From the NCBI RefSeq assembly GCF_020539505.1, contig NZ_JACDXW010000003.1:124001-188000 (forward strand): a stretch of 64,000 nt of DNA, read 5' to 3'. The translations under genes and the position numbers were made by a program. Source of the stretch: Mesopusillimonas faecipullorum. GTDB taxonomy: Bacteria > Pseudomonadota > Gammaproteobacteria > Burkholderiales > Burkholderiaceae_B. Position 1 is the first letter of the stretch; each line of letters begins with the position of its first letter. Under the pieces are notes generated by a model that was not told the DNA's origin, did no database searches, and worked only from the letters and a program-made list of their open reading frames with translations. This document shows, piece after piece, positions 17,808-26,402 of this stretch.

Positions 17808-18587
17808 TCACCCCACCATGACTTCCCCGCCATCCACAGGGATGGCCTGGCCGTTGATAGCGGACGCCCCTTCCTGGCATAGGTAGGCGACGGCGTCAGC
17901 GACTTCTTCGGGTTGTACGAGCCGGCCTTGCGGATTGCCTTCGGCCAGTTTGGCCTTGGCTTGCTCTCGCGAGAGGCCTGTTTTGCTCATGATGTTGTCC
18001 AGGGCTTCTTGCACCAGGTCGGTTTCAGTGTAGCCCGGGCAGACGGCGTTGACGGTGACGCCTTTGCGCGCAGCCTCTAGGGCCAGCGAGCGCGTAAGCC
18101 CCACCACCCCATGCTTGGCTGCGCAGTAGGCGGACACATAGGCATAGCCCACCAAGCCGGCGGTACTGGCGACGTTAACGATACGCCCCCATTTTTGCTC
18201 ATACATGCCCGGTAAAGCTGCCTGAATGCAGTGGAAAGTGCCCGTGAGGTTGACGGCAATCATATTGTGCCAACCGGCTTCGTCCAGCCTATCGAAGCGT
18301 TCGCTGACCGCTTGGCCGGCGTTGTTGACCAATACGCTGACCACGCCGAAGCGGGCCTGCGCTTGTTCGAATGCCTGACGCACCGCTGCGGCATCGCCGA
18401 TGTCTGCCGATACCCACCCCACTCGGTCGGGATGCCCCAGCTTGGCGCAAGCGGCCTCTAGGCCGGCTTGCCCACGCCCCATCAACGTAACGTTCAAGCC
18501 CTGAGCCAGCAGTTTTTGCGCCACAGAAAAACCGATGCCTCGGGAGGCACCGGTAACCAGGGCATGGCGCGCGCGATCGGCGCTCAT
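17808..18587 (-). CDS. Short-chain dehydrogenase, probable 3-hydroxyacyl-CoA dehydrogenase
   Basis: 259 residues, classical SDR: NAD(P)-binding TGASRGIG near residue 13, NNAG near 88, catalytic Ser and YxxxK ([11 protein letters not shown]) and the CPGYTETDL segment. The ATG at 18587 overlaps the stop of the large flavoenzyme gene (ATGA). It likely oxidises a hydroxyacyl-CoA in the beta-oxidation-like lower pathway. Confidence 0.9.
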   Translation of the reverse strand: MSADRARHALVTGASRGIGFSVAQKLLAQGLNVTLMGRGQAGLEAACAKLGHPDRVGWVSADIGDAAAVRQAFEQAQARFGVVSVLVNNAGQAVSERFDRLDEAGWHNMIAVNLTGTFHCIQAALPGMYEQKWGRIVNVASTAGLVGYAYVSAYCAAKHGVVGLTRSLALEAARKGVTVNAVCPGYTETDLVQEALDNIMSKTGLSREQAKAKLAEGNPQGRLVQPEEVADAVAYLCQEGASAINGQAIPVDGGEVMVG

Positions 18588-20923
18588 TTAACCAGCTGCT
18601 CGGCGTAAGCAGCGGCGCGAGCGAAGTTGGTTTCAAGCTGACGCTTGGCGGGGTAGTACTGTTTAGGCCAGTTGGTGCCGGTGTAGCCGATATGAGCGGC
18701 TTCGCGCAGTGTCCAGGCGGCGTCCGCCAAATGCGGACGAGCCAACGCGCACAGATCGGCGCGACCCGAGGCCACAATGCTATTGACGTGATCGGCTTCG
18801 AAAATGGCGCCCACCGCAATGGTAGGAATACCGGCTTCGTTGCGCACCCGGTCGGCAAAAGGCGTTTGGAACATGCGGCCATACACCGGTTGTTCGTCTT
18901 TGCTGACTTGGCCCGACGAGCAATCAATCATGTCGGCGCCCGCAGCCTTGAAGAACTTGGCGATCTCTACCGCGTCGTCGGGGGTGATGCCGCCCTCGAC
19001 CCAGTCGTGAGCCGAAATACGTACGGAAATAGGCAGGTTCTCGGGCCAGACTTCACGCACGGCCTTGAAAATCTCAAGGGGGTAACGCAGGCGATTTTCG
19101 AGCGAACCACCGTATTCGTCGTCGCGATGGTTGGTAAGCGGCGAAATGAAGCTGGACAGCAGATAGCCGTGCGCGCAATGCAGTTCGAGCCAGTCGAAGC
19201 CAGCCTTGGCGGCACGACGGGTAGCCGCCACAAATTCGTCACGAACTTGATCCATCTGGGCGCGGGTCATGGCTTGAGGCACTTGCGACACCCCCGGGAT
19301 GTAGGGGATGGCGGAAGCCGACACCAATGGCCAGTTACCTTCGTCCAGCGGCATATCCGTGCCTTCCCAGCTGACTTTGGTAGAACCCTTGCTGCCCGCA
19401 TGGCCGATTTGAACGCCAATTTTGGCGTGCGTCTGGCCATGCACAAAGTCGACGATGCGTTTGAACGCAGCCTCTTGTTCATCATTCCAGAGACCCGGGC
19501 ATCCGGGGGTGATACGGGCTTCGGGAGAAGGGCAAGTCATTTCGACCATGACCAGACCGGCCCCGCCCATGGCGCGCGAGCCCAGGTGCACCATGTGGAA
19601 GTCGCCGGGCACGCCGTCGACACATGAGTACATGGCCATAGGCGAGACCACGACGCGGTTATCGAGGGTGACGTCGCGCAGTTTGAACGGCGTGAGCATG
19701 GGCGGTACGGGTTGACCGTCAGTGGATTTGACTCCCGCCTTTTCGGCAAACCAACGTTCGAAATTTTCTATCCACTTGGCATCGCGCAAGCGCAGATTCT
19801 CGTGCGAGATACGTTGCGAACGCGTCAACATGGTGTAGGTGAACTGCTCGGGTTCCATGTTGGCGTAGCGCGCCACGTTCTCGAACCATTCGGTAGAGTT
19901 ACGGGCGGCGTTCTGAATGCGCAAGACTTCGATGCTGCGTGTGTCTTGGTAGTGCTTGAGCGCGGCTTCGAGATCGCCATTGTTGGCCAGAATGGAGCGG
20001 CGCAGGCCGATGGCATCTTCGAGCGCCAGCTTGGTCCCGGAACCGATGGAAAAGTGAGCCGTATGCGCCGCATCGCCCATCAGAACGATAGGCACCTTGC
20101 GCCCGTTGGGCAGGGTTTGTTCGTGCACCCAGGTATGGCAAATAACGCGAGGGAAGCGGATCCAGATGGCCGAACCGCGCAAGTGCGTCGCATTGCTGAT
20201 CAGCTTGTTGCCGTCCAGCAAGTCGGCAAACAGGTTTTCACAGTAAGCAATACCCTCTTCCTGGCTCATTTTGTCCAGGCCGGCGGCCTGCCAGGTTTCG
20301 TCGCGTGTTTCGACGATGAAAGTGGACATGCCAGGTTCAAATTTATAGGCGTGTGCTTGGAACCAGCCGTGTTCGTTCTCGACGAAGGCAAAAGTGAAGG
20401 CGTCTAGTTGTTTTTCGGTGCCCAGCCACACAAAACGGCAGGCGCGTGTGTCGATATCGGGCTGGAAAGTCGACTCGTAGCGGGTGCGGATGCGGCTGTT
20501 CAGACCATCGGAAGCAATGACGAGATCGGCATCGTACTTTTGCGCAATTTCTTGGTCGTCGGTGACTTCGGTTTCGAATACCAGCTTGACGCCAACCTGT
20601 TCGCAACGCGCTTGCAAGATGTTCAGCAGCTTTTTGCGGCCTATGCCGATAAAGCCGTGACCGGAGTTACGCTGCACACTACCCTTGTAATAGGTTTCGA
20701 TATCGTCCCAGTGATTGAACGCCTGACCGATCTCTTCGGCGGAGACAGGATCAGCCTCGCGCAGATTTTCCAGGGTAGTATCGGAAAACACCACGCCCCA
20801 CCCGAAGGTGTCGTAGGGACGATTACGCTCGATGACTGTAACCTCATGCTTGGGATCGCTGAGTTTCATGAGCAGACCAAAATACAGGCCGGCTGGCCCT
20901 CCACCGATACAAACGATTTTCAT
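18584..20923 (-). CDS. 2-aminobenzoyl-CoA monooxygenase/reductase (bifunctional flavoenzyme)
   Basis: 779 residues in two enzyme units. Residues 1 to about 390 form an FAD aromatic monooxygenase (GGGPAG at 7-12, GDAAHTAHFSIGSG near 290). Residues about 400-779 form an Old Yellow Enzyme-type FMN reductase (FKLRDVTLDNRVVVSPM, GVQIGHAGSKGS, LHCAHGYLLSSF). This fusion is typical of the Azoarcus evansii enzyme that hydroxylates and then reduces the ring of 2-aminobenzoyl-CoA. The same family is often named salicylyl-CoA 5-hydroxylase/oxidoreductase. First gene of the operon; the divergent MarR gene is the probable regulator. Confidence 0.9.
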   Translation of the reverse strand: MKIVCIGGGPAGLYFGLLMKLSDPKHEVTVIERNRPYDTFGWGVVFSDTTLENLREADPVSAEEIGQAFNHWDDIETYYKGSVQRNSGHGFIGIGRKKLLNILQARCEQVGVKLVFETEVTDDQEIAQKYDADLVIASDGLNSRIRTRYESTFQPDIDTRACRFVWLGTEKQLDAFTFAFVENEHGWFQAHAYKFEPGMSTFIVETRDETWQAAGLDKMSQEEGIAYCENLFADLLDGNKLISNATHLRGSAIWIRFPRVICHTWVHEQTLPNGRKVPIVLMGDAAHTAHFSIGSGTKLALEDAIGLRRSILANNGDLEAALKHYQDTRSIEVLRIQNAARNSTEWFENVARYANMEPEQFTYTMLTRSQRISHENLRLRDAKWIENFERWFAEKAGVKSTDGQPVPPMLTPFKLRDVTLDNRVVVSPMAMYSCVDGVPGDFHMVHLGSRAMGGAGLVMVEMTCPSPEARITPGCPGLWNDEQEAAFKRIVDFVHGQTHAKIGVQIGHAGSKGSTKVSWEGTDMPLDEGNWPLVSASAIPYIPGVSQVPQAMTRAQMDQVRDEFVAATRRAAKAGFDWLELHCAHGYLLSSFISPLTNHRDDEYGGSLENRLRYPLEIFKAVREVWPENLPISVRISAHDWVEGGITPDDAVEIAKFFKAAGADMIDCSSGQVSKDEQPVYGRMFQTPFADRVRNEAGIPTIAVGAIFEADHVNSIVASGRADLCALARPHLADAAWTLREAAHIGYTGTNWPKQYYPAKRQLETNFARAAAYAEQLVK

Positions 20924-20989
20924 GCTGGTTCTCCATATGCCAGTTGGCTAGTCTCAGCGCCCGGGTAGAACTAGGGCCCATCAAAATAC

Positions 20990-21001
20990 TTTAAGCTTAA
21001 A
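20990..21001. promoter_or_regulatory. Perfect 12-bp palindrome, candidate MarR operator
   Basis: TTTAAGCTTAAA lies 67 bp upstream of the monooxygenase/reductase start, in the 256-bp region shared with the divergent marR gene. Its half CTTAAA recurs in the second inverted repeat at 21120-21140. Binding is inferred from position. Confidence 0.45.
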
Positions 21002-21119
21002 CTATATAGCGTAAAAAAGACACTAGCAAGACTTTTTTTATACGCGTTTTCCCCATAGCGCAGGGGCTGACGGGCCTACCAAGCGTCCACACGCGGATTT
21101 TGCCAGTATGATGCCATTG

Positions 21120-21140
21120 AAACTTAAACATTTTAGGTTT
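21120..21140. promoter_or_regulatory. Inverted repeat (9-3-9), candidate MarR operator
   Basis: AAACTTAAA and TTTAGGTTT, one mismatch, spaced by CAT, 40 bp before the marR start. MarR proteins bind such AT-rich palindromes and often repress both divergent genes. Confidence 0.45.
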
Positions 21141-21179
21141 GTTGAACAATAAAGCATTGATACGTTAAAGCTTTTTCTG

Positions 21180-21704
21180 ATGCTCATGACAACCCCTCCC
21201 ACCCCAACGCCGCTCCCTGCCGACCCCCCGCCCGACATCGAAAGCCGCGTTAGCCAAGACGACCACCACGACCTACGCCTGTGGCTACGCCTGCTGGCCT
21301 GTTGCAACCTGCTGGAAACCGAAGTGCGTGGCCGCCTGCGCATAGAGTATGGCACCACTTTGCCACGCTTCGACCTGATGGCCCAGTTGGATCGCGCGCC
21401 CGAAGGCATGAAAATGAGCGAGCTTTCGCGCCACATGATGGTGACCAACGGCAATATCACCGGTATCACCGATCAGCTAGAGCGCGACGGCCTGGTAGAA
21501 CGCAGCAAGGTTGCCACCGATAGGCGCAGTTCCATCATCAAGCTCACGCCCAAGGGTCAACGCACGTTTCGCAAAATGGCGCAGTCCCACGAGCAATGGA
21601 TACAAACCTTGCTGACCGGTTTACCCTCTGGCACGCACTACGCCCTGTATGAGGGGCTGGCCGAACTCAAGCAACTGATACAACCACGGCTGACGATGCG
21701 ATAA
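21180..21704 (+). CDS. MarR family regulator of the aminobenzoyl-CoA operon
   Basis: 174 residues with a MarR winged helix: [30 protein letters not shown] and the wing [13 protein letters not shown] around 75-130. It is divergent to the anthranilate operon, the classic layout for a repressor released by an aromatic acid or its CoA ester. The start is uncertain: the ATG at 21186 is as good as that at 21180, and neither has a clear ribosome site. Confidence 0.88.
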   Translation: MLMTTPPTPTPLPADPPPDIESRVSQDDHHDLRLWLRLLACCNLLETEVRGRLRIEYGTTLPRFDLMAQLDRAPEGMKMSELSRHMMVTNGNITGITDQLERDGLVERSKVATDRRSSIIKLTPKGQRTFRKMAQSHEQWIQTLLTGLPSGTHYALYEGLAELKQLIQPRLTMR

Positions 21705-21729
21705 TCTGGCTTTTTGCGACGTCGACACC

Positions 21730-22956
21730 ATGCCTCTGCCATTGCTCATCCCTTCCGCGAATGACATCCACCCCGTTGCCGGCGTCGAAATCGGCATTGC
21801 CCAAGCCGGCGTGCGCAAGGCCGGTCGCGACGACCTCACAGTATTCCGCCTGGCGCCGGGCTGCACTGTGGCGGGTATCTTTACCACCAACCGTTTCCGG
21901 GCTGCGCCCGTACAGGTTTGCGAAGCCCATTTGGCGGCGCGTACCGACATACGCGCGCTGGTGGTCAATACAGGCAATGCCAATGCAGGCACCGGCGAAC
22001 CCGGCCTGCAAGCCAGCCAAACCACCTGCATTGAAACCGCAAAGCTGTTGGGCCTGGAGGCCGATCAGGTGCTGCCGTTTTCCACTGGGGTCATTCTTGA
22101 ACCCTTGCCTGTAGACCGTATCGTCGCCGCCCTGCCACGCGCCATAGAAAACTGCCAAGCCAATAATTGGCTGGCAGCGTCTTACAGCATCATGACCACA
22201 GACACCCAGCCCAAGATCAGCTCACGCAAGATCACCCTGGAAGGTCATAGCATTACGATTACCGGCATCACCAAGGGCGCCGGCATGATACGCCCCAACA
22301 TGGCCACCATGCTGAGCTACCTGGCCACCGACGCCGGCCTGCCTACCGCCCTGCTGCGCAAACTGGCGCTAGAGTCGGCCAATCAGTCCTTCAACCGCAT
22401 TACGGTTGACGGCGACATGTCGACCAACGATTCTTACGTGTTGATCGCCACGGGCCAAAGCGGCCTGATCATAGATACCGAAACGCATCCCGCCTACGCA
22501 GGCCTGCGCCAAGCCATCTTCGAAATCTCGCTTGAGCTCGCCCAGAATATGGTGCGCGACGGCGAAGGCGCCACCAAGTTCATTACCGTAAAAGTCGAGC
22601 AAGCGGGTAATCGCGAAGAGGCGCTTAAAGTGGCTTATGCCGTGGCGCATTCACCGCTGGTAAAAACGGCCTTCTTCGCTTCCGACCCCAACCTGGGGCG
22701 CATTTTGGCGGCCATAGGCTATGCCGGCATTGCCGACCTGGACGTAGGCCGAGTAGAACTCTGGCTCAGTGGCGTACACGTGGCCAGCCAGGGGCAGCTT
22801 CACCCCGAATACCAAGAGGCTGATGGTCAGCGCGTCATGAAAGCGTCCGACATCGAGGTGCGCATTGCACTGGGGCGCGGCGATGTCACGGAAATCGTCT
22901 ACACCACTGATTTCTCTCACGATTACGTCACTATCAACGCCGATTACCGCTCTTAA
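21730..22956 (+). CDS. argJ: Bifunctional glutamate N-acetyltransferase / amino-acid acetyltransferase
   Basis: 408 residues. ArgJ moves the acetyl group from N-acetylornithine to glutamate in cyclic arginine synthesis. The self-cleavage and nucleophile site is intact: [14 protein letters not shown] with Thr193. The full length and the [11 protein letters not shown] segment fit the family. It starts 25 bp after marR, close enough for read-through, but its job is unrelated. Confidence 0.95.
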   Translation: MPLPLLIPSANDIHPVAGVEIGIAQAGVRKAGRDDLTVFRLAPGCTVAGIFTTNRFRAAPVQVCEAHLAARTDIRALVVNTGNANAGTGEPGLQASQTTCIETAKLLGLEADQVLPFSTGVILEPLPVDRIVAALPRAIENCQANNWLAASYSIMTTDTQPKISSRKITLEGHSITITGITKGAGMIRPNMATMLSYLATDAGLPTALLRKLALESANQSFNRITVDGDMSTNDSYVLIATGQSGLIIDTETHPAYAGLRQAIFEISLELAQNMVRDGEGATKFITVKVEQAGNREEALKVAYAVAHSPLVKTAFFASDPNLGRILAAIGYAGIADLDVGRVELWLSGVHVASQGQLHPEYQEADGQRVMKASDIEVRIALGRGDVTEIVYTTDFSHDYVTINADYRS

Positions 22957-22983
22957 GGGCTGAAAAGGGGTATGCGCCGCCTC

Positions 22984-23793
22984 TCAGGATTCTCGCGGCA
23001 GCATGACCAGCTTGCAATCCGGGCGAATCGCCAATCTGAAAGTGAACTGTTGAAAACGCAGCTCCCCGTGCTGGGGGTGATTGAACACTCTCAGCCCGCC
23101 TTCTCGTTCAACCACTGCTCGGCGGGTCCAGCCTTGGGCGAACAGGGGACTGCTATCCATCAGTTCGTCTACCAAGGCCTGAACCGGCGCGTCGTCGGCA
23201 TAGGCTGCGACATCGGCACGAAACTCGGCAATCACACGCTGTGCACGGGTGTCCCAGTCGGACACCAAATGCCGCGCTGCCTCGTCAAGAAAAATGTAGC
23301 GCAGCAGATTGGGCTGAGGGTCGCGGTCGGGCCAGCCGTCGAACAAATCCAGCATGGCCGGGTTGCGCGCCAACACATTCCAGCAACGATCAAGAATGTA
23401 GGCAGGCGCGACTATGCTCTGCACGCAGGCATCCAGGCCGGTGGGGAGTCGGGTCTCATCGTCTTTAGGAGGCTCAGGGTCGGTGCTTTCCGCCAGATCG
23501 AACAGATAATGCCGTTCGGCGCGCGTGAGCTGCAGTACCGACGCCAGCCGCGCCAACACGGCAGGAGACACCGATATCTCCCGCCCTTGCTCCATCCATG
23601 TGTACCAGGTCACGCTGATACCCGCCAACTGAGCGACTTCTTCGCGCCGTAAGCCTGGCGTGCGCCGCCGGCCACCCGCCGGCAACCCTACGCTGGCGGG
23701 CGCCACGCGTGCGCGAACGGCCCGCAGGAACTCGGCCAGATCGCGTCGACGCGCTAAACCGTGCCCATCTTCTTTATTGTCATGTGTCGTCAT
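22984..23793 (-). CDS. XRE-type transcriptional regulator with MmyB-like ligand domain
   Basis: 269 residues from the ATG at 23793. The N-terminal helix-turn-helix contains RRTPGLRREEVAQLAGISVTW and YTWMEQGREISVS, then the MmyB/PAS-like C-terminal domain (YILDRCWNVLARNPAML, RYIFLDEAARHLVSDWD). Relatives bind fatty acid-like ligands or act as local regulators. It lies divergent to thiG and convergent with argJ; target genes are unknown. Confidence 0.88.
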   Translation of the reverse strand: MTTHDNKEDGHGLARRRDLAEFLRAVRARVAPASVGLPAGGRRRTPGLRREEVAQLAGISVTWYTWMEQGREISVSPAVLARLASVLQLTRAERHYLFDLAESTDPEPPKDDETRLPTGLDACVQSIVAPAYILDRCWNVLARNPAMLDLFDGWPDRDPQPNLLRYIFLDEAARHLVSDWDTRAQRVIAEFRADVAAYADDAPVQALVDELMDSSPLFAQGWTRRAVVEREGGLRVFNHPQHGELRFQQFTFRLAIRPDCKLVMLPRES

Positions 23794-23937
23794 ATACAAC
23801 CTTCTTCTTGCGCGGGTCCGCCGCCCTGCCCGACTGCCGTTTTGTTCCTGCTTTTAGTCACCCCGGCTAGCGGCGCCGGCTGCCCGATCACCAAGGCTCA
23901 GCCACAAGGTACGGCAAATGGATTATCCTTGAGTCTT

Positions 23938-23968
23938 GCGCCCCTGACACCGGGGGCGCTCGTTTTTT
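23938..23968 (+). terminator. Terminator-like hairpin in the leader of thiG
   Basis: Stem GCGCCCC/GGGGCGC (23938-23944 with 23953-23959), then TCG and a run of six T, ending 16 bp before the thiG start. The only gene upstream is divergent, so on the plus strand this can act only on a thiG leader transcript (attenuator), or the promoter lies oddly close. No thiamine-riboswitch core was recognised. Confidence 0.55.
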
Positions 23969-23983
23969 CCCAACATCACCAAC

Positions 23984-24784
23984 ATGCACTCATCCGACAC
24001 CCTAGTCATCGCCGGCAAGGCCTACCGTTCGCGGCTGCTGGTCGGTACCGGCAAGTACCAAGACTTTCAGCAAACGCGTGAGGCCATAGACGCCAGCGGC
24101 GCGGAAATCGTCACCGTGGCTATTCGCCGCACCAATTTGGGCCAAAACCCCGGCGAACCCAACTTGCTCGACTCGGTTCCCCCGGAAGAATTTACCATTC
24201 TGCCCAATACAGCAGGCTGCTACACCGCAGACGAAGCGGTGCGCACACTGCGCCTGGCGCGAGAACTGCTGGACGGGCATAGCTTGGTCAAGCTAGAGGT
24301 ATTGGGCGACCCCCAGACCCTGTTCCCCAACATGCCCGAAACCTTGGCCGCCGCCCGCACATTGGTGCAAGAAGGTTTTGAGGTCATGGTTTACTGCGCA
24401 GACGACCCCATCCAATGCCGCATGCTGGAAGACATAGGCTGCGTTGCCATCATGCCATTGGCGTCTCTTATCGGTTCGGGCATGGGGATTCTCAACCCCT
24501 GGAACCTGCGCCTCATCATCGATCAATCCAAGGTGCCCGTGCTGGTTGACGCCGGTGTCGGTACCGCCTCCGATGCGGCGATCGCCATGGAGCTTGGCTG
24601 CGACGGCGTGCTGATGAACACCGCTATTGCCGGCGCGCGCGACCCGATTCTCATGGCACGCGCCATGAAGAATGCGGTTCAGGCAGGCCGTGATGCCTAC
24701 TTGGCAGGCCGCATCCCCCGCAAATTCTATAGCGCCGACCCCAGCTCTCCCCCCGAAGGCCTCATAGGCTCCACGCAATCCTGA
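23984..24784 (+). CDS. thiG: Thiazole synthase
   Basis: 266 residues, TIM-barrel enzyme making the thiazole phosphate of thiamine from deoxyxylulose phosphate, dehydroglycine and ThiS-thiocarboxylate. The Schiff-base Lys is at 103 (LVKLEVLGD); phosphate-binding segments [14 protein letters not shown] and [13 protein letters not shown] are present. No clear ribosome site is seen before the ATG. thiD follows after 10 bp; thiS and thiC are not in the window. Confidence 0.96.
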   Translation: MHSSDTLVIAGKAYRSRLLVGTGKYQDFQQTREAIDASGAEIVTVAIRRTNLGQNPGEPNLLDSVPPEEFTILPNTAGCYTADEAVRTLRLARELLDGHSLVKLEVLGDPQTLFPNMPETLAAARTLVQEGFEVMVYCADDPIQCRMLEDIGCVAIMPLASLIGSGMGILNPWNLRLIIDQSKVPVLVDAGVGTASDAAIAMELGCDGVLMNTAIAGARDPILMARAMKNAVQAGRDAYLAGRIPRKFYSADPSSPPEGLIGSTQS

Positions 24785-24794
24785 CACGCGCGCC

Positions 24795-25613
24795 ATGGCT
24801 TCCATCCCTAACTCCTTGTCTATTGCCGGCGTAGACCCCTCGGGCGGCGCCGGCGTCTTGGCCGACGTCAAGGCCATGAGCGCTTTAGGTGCATACGGCA
24901 TGGCGGTTATTGCCGCACTGACCGCCCAGAACACGCAGGGCGTCACCGGCATCCACCCGGTTCCCGCCAGCTTTGTGGCGCAGCAAATCGACACCCTGTT
25001 CGAAGACATCCGTGTAGACGCCGTCAAGATCGGCATGCTGGGCCATCAGTCCGTTACGCGCGCTGTTGCCGAACGCCTGGCCCACTGTTTGCCGGCGCAT
25101 ATCGTGCTTGACCCCGTGATGATTGCCAAAAGCGGCGATGCGCTGCTAGAGCCCACCGCCGTCACAGAACTGCGCGACAGCCTGCTGCCACTGGCCACCG
25201 TGATCACGCCTAACCTCCCCGAGGCCGCTGTGCTGGTTGAGGGCGGTACCGTAGAAACGCCCAAAGAGATGCGACGCCTGGCCGAGCGCCTACGCCGCCT
25301 GATGGCTGATAACGGCCATCGCTGGGTGTATTTGAAAGGTGGCCACCTGCCCGGCGACGAGCTGGTAGACCTGCTGCACGACGGTGATCGCATGATAGAG
25401 CTGCCCGGTCGCCGCATCCACACCGCTAATACCCATGGTACCGGCTGCACGCTTTCCGCCGCCCTGGCGGCCCTGTTGCCGCAGCTCAATGGCGACTTAC
25501 CGCAAGCCGCGCAACGCGCCCACGATTATCTAGCCAAGGCCATTGCCCAGGCCGACCGCTTGCAGGTCGGCTCTGGTCACGGCCCGGTCCAGCATTTTCA
25601 CGCCTGGTGGTAA
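24795..25613 (+). CDS. thiD: Hydroxymethylpyrimidine / phosphomethylpyrimidine kinase
   Basis: 272 residues, ribokinase fold. N-terminal SIAGVDPSGGAGVLADVK and the C-terminal anion hole HTANTHGTGCTLSAALAA are clear. It phosphorylates HMP and HMP-P to the pyrimidine precursor of thiamine. In an operon with thiG. The TTG-rich surroundings give no better start than the ATG at 24795. Confidence 0.95.
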   Translation: MASIPNSLSIAGVDPSGGAGVLADVKAMSALGAYGMAVIAALTAQNTQGVTGIHPVPASFVAQQIDTLFEDIRVDAVKIGMLGHQSVTRAVAERLAHCLPAHIVLDPVMIAKSGDALLEPTAVTELRDSLLPLATVITPNLPEAAVLVEGGTVETPKEMRRLAERLRRLMADNGHRWVYLKGGHLPGDELVDLLHDGDRMIELPGRRIHTANTHGTGCTLSAALAALLPQLNGDLPQAAQRAHDYLAKAIAQADRLQVGSGHGPVQHFHAWW

Positions 25614-25658
25614 CGATTTCCGTTCCACAAGGTTACTCTACCCCCCTGCCCCGTCTAC

Positions 25659-25683
25659 ATTCAGCCGACTGAATCGGTACAAT
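25659..25683 (+). promoter_or_regulatory. Promoter with an embedded inverted repeat before the PCMT-tolC operon
   Basis: A perfect repeat ATTCAG-CCGA-CTGAAT (25659-25674) ends 3 bp before a good -10 hexamer TACAAT (25678-25683). The repeat would sit between -35 and -10, a typical repressor or MerR-type activator position. The initiation point near 25690 also supports the start codon at 25719. Confidence 0.45.
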
Positions 25684-25718
25684 TGACGGATCATGGGTTT
25701 TCTCTCTTGCCTGCCGAC

Positions 25719-26399
25719 ATGAACGCCACTGATCTTTCCGCCATCGAAGATGCCCGATTCAACATGATCGAGCAGCAGATCCGCCCCTGGAACGTCCTAG
25801 ACCACAAAGTGCTCGAGGTCTTATCCCGCGTGAGACGCGAGCGCTACGTGCCATCGGGCATGCAGGCGCTGGCTTTCACCGATGTCGAGCTACCGCTCAT
25901 CGTCAATAACGTCGATACGCATGAAGTCATGCTGGCGCCCAAAGTCGAAGCACGCTTGGCACAAGATTTGCTGTTGCAACCCACCGACTGCGTGCTCGAA
26001 ATCGGCACGGGTTCGGGTTACCAAGCCGCTTTGCTGGCGCAACTGGCACAGCAAGTCACCAGCATAGAAATCGACAGTCGCATCGCTGCGCATGCGGGTC
26101 AGAACCTGCAGCGCAACCAAGTCGATAATGTGCGCATCGAGATCGGCGACGCCCACGCAGGTTGGGGTACCGCCGAATACGACGCCATTTTGCTGACCGG
26201 CTCGGTGCCCTGTGTACCCGATGCCCTTAAATATCAGCTCTGTGTCGGTGGGCGCTTAGTGGCCGTAGTCGGCACCGGTTCCGTCATGACAGCAATGCGC
26301 ATCACGCGCACCAGCGCTGCCAGCTTCGAGTCCGAAGGTCTGTTCGACACAGTCATCAAGCCGCTACGCGGCATTACGCTTTCCCAATTCAAATTCTGA
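25719..26399 (+). CDS. Protein-L-isoaspartate O-methyltransferase family protein
   Basis: 226 residues from the ATG at 25719. SAM-dependent methyltransferase of the PCMT family: MIEQQIRPWNVLD, LEIGTGSGYQAALLAQLA (SAM motif I) and AILLTGSVP in place of the usual VTAAA.. segment. Members repair isoaspartyl residues, but this branch, found beside tolC in Burkholderiales, lacks the typical post-motif and may have another substrate. tolC starts 3 bp after it. Confidence 0.85.
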   Translation: MNATDLSAIEDARFNMIEQQIRPWNVLDHKVLEVLSRVRRERYVPSGMQALAFTDVELPLIVNNVDTHEVMLAPKVEARLAQDLLLQPTDCVLEIGTGSGYQAALLAQLAQQVTSIEIDSRIAAHAGQNLQRNQVDNVRIEIGDAHAGWGTAEYDAILLTGSVPCVPDALKYQLCVGGRLVAVVGTGSVMTAMRITRTSAASFESEGLFDTVIKPLRGITLSQFKF

Positions 26400-26402
26400 A
26401 TC

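Noticed and set aside
23800-23937. Thiamine riboswitch in the thiG leader
   Set aside because: GGATTATCC and GGCTCAG loosely recall the TPP element, but the conserved CTGAGA and ACCTGATCTGGATAAT blocks are absent in order. Left as unproven.
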